Assembly: GCF_015082335.1 (NCBI RefSeq)
Contig: NZ_BLRL01000010.1
Coordinates: 62,001 to 126,000, forward strand
Origin: Moritella sp. F3
Lineage (GTDB): Bacteria; Pseudomonadota; Gammaproteobacteria; Enterobacterales; Moritellaceae
Direction of reading: 5' to 3'
Length of the DNA stretch: 64,000 bases
The position numbers and the translations under genes are program-made. Shown piece after piece: positions 60,608 through 64,000 of this stretch. The notes below the pieces were generated by a model. It had not been told where the DNA came from and did not search any database. It worked only from the letters and a program-made list of their open reading frames with translations. Every line of letters begins with the position of its first letter. Within the stretch, counting starts at the first letter, position 1.

Positions 60608-61999
60608 ATGAGAAAATTAGTAATAACTTCACTAGTGGCAAGTGTAATGCTATCTGGCTGCGGCAGTGGTGGCGGTGATAGTAGTAATTCAGATTCCGGT
60701 TCTACACCAATCACTAAGTATGCGTTTCAGTTTGTGCAATTAGTTGAACGAGATGAAGGTACAGGTACTGCTAGTTGTACTCTGTTTGATGTTGACGGTC
60801 AGACGGCAGGCAAAGAAACATATGCAAGGGTAGCCAAAGATGTCACGGTAAAAATTTATGATGAGGATGGTAATTTTGTAGAAGATTTATCAGACTCGGT
60901 TAGTGATGTTGGTGTATTAAATGTTGCTAAAAATGATATAGAGGATGGCGGTTATTTATCTATTATTGACTCGCCGAGTACTGAAGATAAATACTATAAA
61001 GTATTGTCCATCCAGAAAGCATTACTGGGTGATATTCTTATTGAAGTGAACCGAAATCAAGGTGATGTGTCTTGTTATACTACGGATAAAGCCGCAAAAC
61101 TAGATACTGGTTATGCTTCGGTGCATACCACTGCTATTACCGCGAATGCTTATGCTTTTAACTCATCACAGAGTGAGCTTGCAGCCGATATTGCGACGAG
61201 TAAAGAAGTCAGTGCATTTGATAGTGAAGATGTACTTGTACGCGCCTATAATAACGGTTCATTAGTTGACTATGTGTTTGTACCAACGCTAACATCAGTT
61301 CAATATAAGGATCCAGTGCCTTTATCTGGTGTTGCTTTTTCTACGTATAATTGGACTATTGGATTAAATAATGATGAGCTCGATACGCTATCGGTACGGT
61401 TAAATCAAGGTGATTATAGTTATCCATGGATTGATGCAACATTTGTTACGGCTACGGGTGTGACAACTGATTTTGCTTACGTAGACACCGAAATGAGTTG
61501 GAGTTACAGCGCTACAGGTACAACAACACTAAATTGGAACTTCAAACATAATGGTACATTATCCACCACGTTAGACGTGCAATTACCAACAGAGTTAATC
61601 ATCAGTGATAACGATCCTGCAATTAATACAGTGGCTTCCAATTTTGTGTTTCAAGCACAGGGTATTGATTCTACATTAACGCGTTTACAAAGGAGTGAAT
61701 ATGACATTCTTTATAACAGTTCGAACACATTAAACCATGTTATTTATAGCGAAGTTGCAAGTGGTGAAGATGTGGTTATTCCAAACCTTGCGTTGGCTAA
61801 CTTAGACGATCCGGAGCTGGGTGCTATTAATTTGACTATAGCGGTATTATCGGCTGATACACTAACGACTGATTTACAAACATTGTTCATGTATGAACAT
61901 GCAGCCTCAGATTTGGTTTCTGTTGTGTTGTCGCCTGCGGATACGGTGCAAAATAATAAAACCAAATACACGAACACTTATACTTTGCTCAATCGTTAA
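60608..61999 (+). CDS. Lipoprotein of unknown function, beta-rich
   Basis: This 463-residue precursor has a lipoprotein signal (MRKLVITSLVASVMLSGCGSGGG, lipobox LSGC) and a Gly/Ser/Asp linker directly after the lipid cysteine. The rest is Thr-, Asp- and Val-rich with alternating patterns typical of beta-sandwich surface or periplasmic proteins. I recognise no family. Two cysteines in the N-terminal half (TASCTLFD and DVSCYTTD) could form a disulfide. It is a single gene between two terminators. GCAAGGA upstream is a good ribosome binding site for the ATG at 60608. Confidence 0.75.
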   Translation: MRKLVITSLVASVMLSGCGSGGGDSSNSDSGSTPITKYAFQFVQLVERDEGTGTASCTLFDVDGQTAGKETYARVAKDVTVKIYDEDGNFVEDLSDSVSDVGVLNVAKNDIEDGGYLSIIDSPSTEDKYYKVLSIQKALLGDILIEVNRNQGDVSCYTTDKAAKLDTGYASVHTTAITANAYAFNSSQSELAADIATSKEVSAFDSEDVLVRAYNNGSLVDYVFVPTLTSVQYKDPVPLSGVAFSTYNWTIGLNNDELDTLSVRLNQGDYSYPWIDATFVTATGVTTDFAYVDTEMSWSYSATGTTTLNWNFKHNGTLSTTLDVQLPTELIISDNDPAINTVASNFVFQAQGIDSTLTRLQRSEYDILYNSSNTLNHVIYSEVASGEDVVIPNLALANLDDPELGAINLTIAVLSADTLTTDLQTLFMYEHAASDLVSVVLSPADTVQNNKTKYTNTYTLLNR

Positions 62000-62055
62000 T
62001 ACGCACAATGTAAATACTGGTTATTTACAAAACCCCTTGTAAGTTATTAATGCTC

Positions 62056-62092
62056 ACAACACCTCAGCCTGCTGGGGTGTTGTTGTTTTTTG
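62056..62092 (+). terminator. Intrinsic terminator of the lipoprotein gene
   Basis: ACAACACCTCAGC and GCTGGGGTGTTGT form a long stem with a two-base apparent loop, followed by GTTTTTTG. Confidence 0.88.
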
Positions 62093-62255
62093 TCATTATA
62101 ATCGATGACAGGAAGGATGAATAGATCGCGTAATTCGACGAAAATAGTTGCCGTTATGGTTGCCAATGAATGAAATAACTAGGTAGACTGAAGACTTGAT
62201 TTGTTGTGATATTAAGATATTCAAATAGTGAGTTTAGCGCGACAAGGAGTTGCAG

Positions 62256-62870
62256 ATGTTGGTCTATAGCCTAGAAATGATATGCATTGTCGCGTTCGCA
62301 CTCAGTGGTGTATTGGTTGAATCTAATCGGGGTAAAGATATAGTCAGTATCATGATGCTAGGTTGGATCACGGCGTTAGGCGGTGGCACCTTGAGGGATC
62401 TTATTTTATCGGCGGAAACTATTTTTTGGATCCGCGATCCGAGTTATTTCTGGACCGCATTACTCAGTGCCGTTATTGGCTTTTTCACTATTACCCATAT
62501 CCGTAAAAACCGCCTTAATAAACTGATCATTATGTTTGATACTATTGGCGTATCGCTATTTTCAGTACTTGTCACCCAACAGTTATACAGCGGTGGTTAT
62601 GCTGCTTATGTGGCAGTGTCTATGGGTATTGTCACCGCTATTTTTGGTGGGGTATTACGGGATATTCTCGCTCATCGGCAAACCTTATTTAATAATACCG
62701 AACTGTACGCTACGCCGATTATTTTAGGCTGTTGTTTGTATATCTTGTTGGTGAACTTAGCTGTCGATACGATAGTAGCTGCGCTGAGTTGTATGATATT
62801 TATCGTCGCTGTACGTTGGTATATCGTGGTTAAAAGAATCCATTTCCCGGCATTTCTATTATTAAAATGA
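62256..62870 (+). CDS. TRIC/UPF0126 family membrane channel protein
   Basis: This protein of about 204 residues has seven membrane helices made of an internal repeat. Each half has a glycine-rich kinked helix followed by LRD: ALGGGTLRDLIL and AIFGGVLRDIL, the hallmark of bacterial TRIC-like proteins (YicG/YadS group). These form trimeric cation channels in structural studies; the ion and physiological role here are unknown. The ATG at 62256 is chosen behind AAGGAG (62244-62249); the frame begins at a TTG two codons earlier. Confidence 0.92.
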   Translation: MLVYSLEMICIVAFALSGVLVESNRGKDIVSIMMLGWITALGGGTLRDLILSAETIFWIRDPSYFWTALLSAVIGFFTITHIRKNRLNKLIIMFDTIGVSLFSVLVTQQLYSGGYAAYVAVSMGIVTAIFGGVLRDILAHRQTLFNNTELYATPIILGCCLYILLVNLAVDTIVAALSCMIFIVAVRWYIVVKRIHFPAFLLLK

Positions 62871-62994
62871 TGGTATCGTGAATTAAAATAATCATACGGT
62901 GAGAGTTTAATGCTTGTGCAGCTTTATGATCTGACATCGTTGGGTTATGGTGCTATATGTATATTTTTAGATAACAAAGGTGGCGAAAACTATC

Positions 62995-63459
62995 ATGACT
63001 AAACCAACAGCCAAGCAAAATATAAATCAATCTAATCATGTTGCTAATGAACTGCTTGTTGATGAACCGATCGTGGTTGAAAGTTATTTAGTCTCGCAAC
63101 CGTGGCGTGCACTATTACTTTTGGCGGGTTGTCTTGCTGTTACTTTAGGTGTGCTTGGTATTTTCTTACCACTGCTACCAACGGTGCCATTTTTATTATT
63201 AGCCGCTGCTTGCTTTAGTCGTTCTTCACGCAAACTACAATTATGGTTGTTTAACCATCATTATCTTGGTCCTTACTTAACTAACTATTTATTGCGTAAA
63301 GGCATCAGTAAAAAGCAGTTACTGAGTTCACTCTCGAGTATGTGGTTGGCGATGTTGTTAGCGATCTATTTTGCCCCTATCTGGTATGTGAAAATACTAT
63401 TAGTGATCACGGCTTGTCTTGTTAGCCGTCACCTTCTATCCTTACAACGCTTACCATAA
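62995..63459 (+). CDS. YbaN-like DUF454 inner-membrane protein
   Basis: This protein of about 154 residues has a polar N-terminus of about 35 residues and membrane segments at ALLLLAGCLAVTLGVLGIFLPLLPTVPFLLLAAACF and, near the C-terminus, WLAMLLAIYFAPIWYVKILLVITACLV. LGIFLPLLPTVPFLLLAAACFSRSS is the DUF454 signature. The function is unknown. The start is either the ATG at 62995 (11 bases after AAAGGTGG) or the GTG at 62980. The N-terminal extension is longer than in E. coli YbaN. Confidence 0.88.
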   Translation: MTKPTAKQNINQSNHVANELLVDEPIVVESYLVSQPWRALLLLAGCLAVTLGVLGIFLPLLPTVPFLLLAAACFSRSSRKLQLWLFNHHYLGPYLTNYLLRKGISKKQLLSSLSSMWLAMLLAIYFAPIWYVKILLVITACLVSRHLLSLQRLP

Positions 63460-63644
63460 TCACCAGTTTTATTATTTTTATATGGCATTTTGGCTTAAAT
63501 ATCCGCATAAACTGAAGTGAAGTACTAATTATTTTATATAAAACGCATTTTCTTTCTATTTCTGCTAACTAACTCATATTATTTTCGTATCTTTAATGTA
63601 ACACTCTCGCAGCATTAAATTTCGTAAGTTAAGAGGCCCTTGGT

Positions 63645-64000
63645 ATGTTTAAAGCGTTAGATGCACTTTCTCCGTCGTTTATAGATCGTCCTATGGATGA
63701 ACTTTGGCAGTTAATATCTCCTTTATATATGGTTGATGAGTCAAAATGGTTAGCAGAATTGCTACCAATGGCCCGCCCATCTGCAGAAGAGAAATCTCAG
63801 ATCACCACCAATGCAACTGTGTTAATCGAACGCGTGCGCGCTGATAAACAAGCTATTCAAATGATTGATGCCTTGTTATTGGAATACAGCCTAGATACCA
63901 AAGAAGGTATCTTGTTGATGTGTCTTGCTGAAGCCTTGATGCGTATTCCTGATGCGGCAACAGCGGATGCATTAATCCGTGACAAATTAAGCGTAGCAGA
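63645..64000 (+). CDS. putA: PutA, proline dehydrogenase/aldehyde dehydrogenase (partial)
   Basis: The first 118 codons are in the window and the gene continues beyond it. The segment LLLEYSLDTKEGILLMCLAEALMRIPDAATADALIRDKLS matches the arm region of PutA just before the proline dehydrogenase barrel. PutA oxidises proline to glutamate in two steps at the inner membrane face. The protein starts directly with the arm domain (MFKALDALSPSFIDRPMDELW) and lacks the ribbon-helix-helix DNA-binding domain of enterobacterial PutA, so it should be a bifunctional enzyme and not its own repressor. AAGAGG (63631-63636) precedes the ATG by eight bases. Confidence 0.93.
   Translation, partial: MFKALDALSPSFIDRPMDELWQLISPLYMVDESKWLAELLPMARPSAEEKSQITTNATVLIERVRADKQAIQMIDALLLEYSLDTKEGILLMCLAEALMRIPDAATADALIRDKLSVA

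Noticed and set aside
1..64000. CRISPR arrays, prophage, insertion sequences, replication origin
   Set aside because: No regularly spaced repeats, transposase, integrase, phage structural genes or DnaA-box clusters were seen. The only integration-like trace is the duplicated tRNA end.

Overview
This window looks like the chromosome of an AT-rich marine gammaproteobacterium. The best guess is a cold-adapted relative of Moritella, Psychromonas, Shewanella or Vibrio. That rests on the protein families, a conserved core-gene order (rraB - valS - holC - pepA / lptF-lptG, then a tRNA-Leu with anticodon CAA, as around leuX in enterobacteria), DcaP-like porins with PstS-like partners, a GlyGly-CTERM secreted protease, and a desaturase with its own reductase. 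The species assignment is inference. No database search was possible.

Layout. 1-8 kb: a TetR regulator, a radical SAM protein, a 2-Cys peroxiredoxin behind an excellent OxyR-type operator, zur-cheX, an isochorismatase-like hydrolase, a pirin divergent from a LysR regulator, and dusA. 8-16 kb: a chemoreceptor followed by a repeated module in which a DcaP-like outer-membrane porin is followed by a small (about 140 aa) secreted PstS-like protein. There are three such pairs plus one extra small protein. 16-29 kb: housekeeping genes (a PBP2-type transpeptidase, rraB, a PAS-GGDEF-EAL protein, valS, holC, pepA, lptFG, an RDD membrane protein). 29.6-32.5 kb: an AbgT transporter, tRNA-Leu(CAA), the Zur-controlled zinc-sparing ribosomal protein pair rpmE2-rpmJ2, and a decayed second copy of the tRNA 3' part with its terminator.

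32.9-43 kb: YceI; a short-chain dehydrogenase divergent from an HxlR regulator; a nitrilase; a small outer-membrane barrel; a trypsin-like secreted protease behind a near-perfect Fur box; an eptA-like/dgkA pair for lipid A modification; an unknown lipoprotein; and a TauD-like dioxygenase. 43-51 kb: a minus-strand Ugp/MalK-type ABC importer operon carrying a PHP-domain hydrolase and a HAD phosphatase, preceded by a LysR gene and an SMR efflux gene. 51.8-54 kb: an electron-transfer reductase and a fatty acid desaturase. 54-59.6 kb: a second ABC importer operon with an alkaline-phosphatase-superfamily hydrolase and a HAD phosphatase, behind tandem PhoB-box-like repeats. 59.8-64 kb: a stand-alone Cache sensor protein, an unknown lipoprotein, a TRIC/UPF0126 protein, a YbaN-like protein and the start of putA, cut by the window edge.

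How it fits together. Several loci read as nutrient and stress responses whose DNA sites can be seen directly: peroxide (OxyR-type site), zinc (zur and a Zur box on rpmE2-rpmJ2), iron (Fur box on the protease) and phosphate (Pho boxes on an organophosphorus-type importer). The best candidate for an under-described system is the chemoreceptor / porin / single-lobe PstS-like array at 8.2-16.1 kb.
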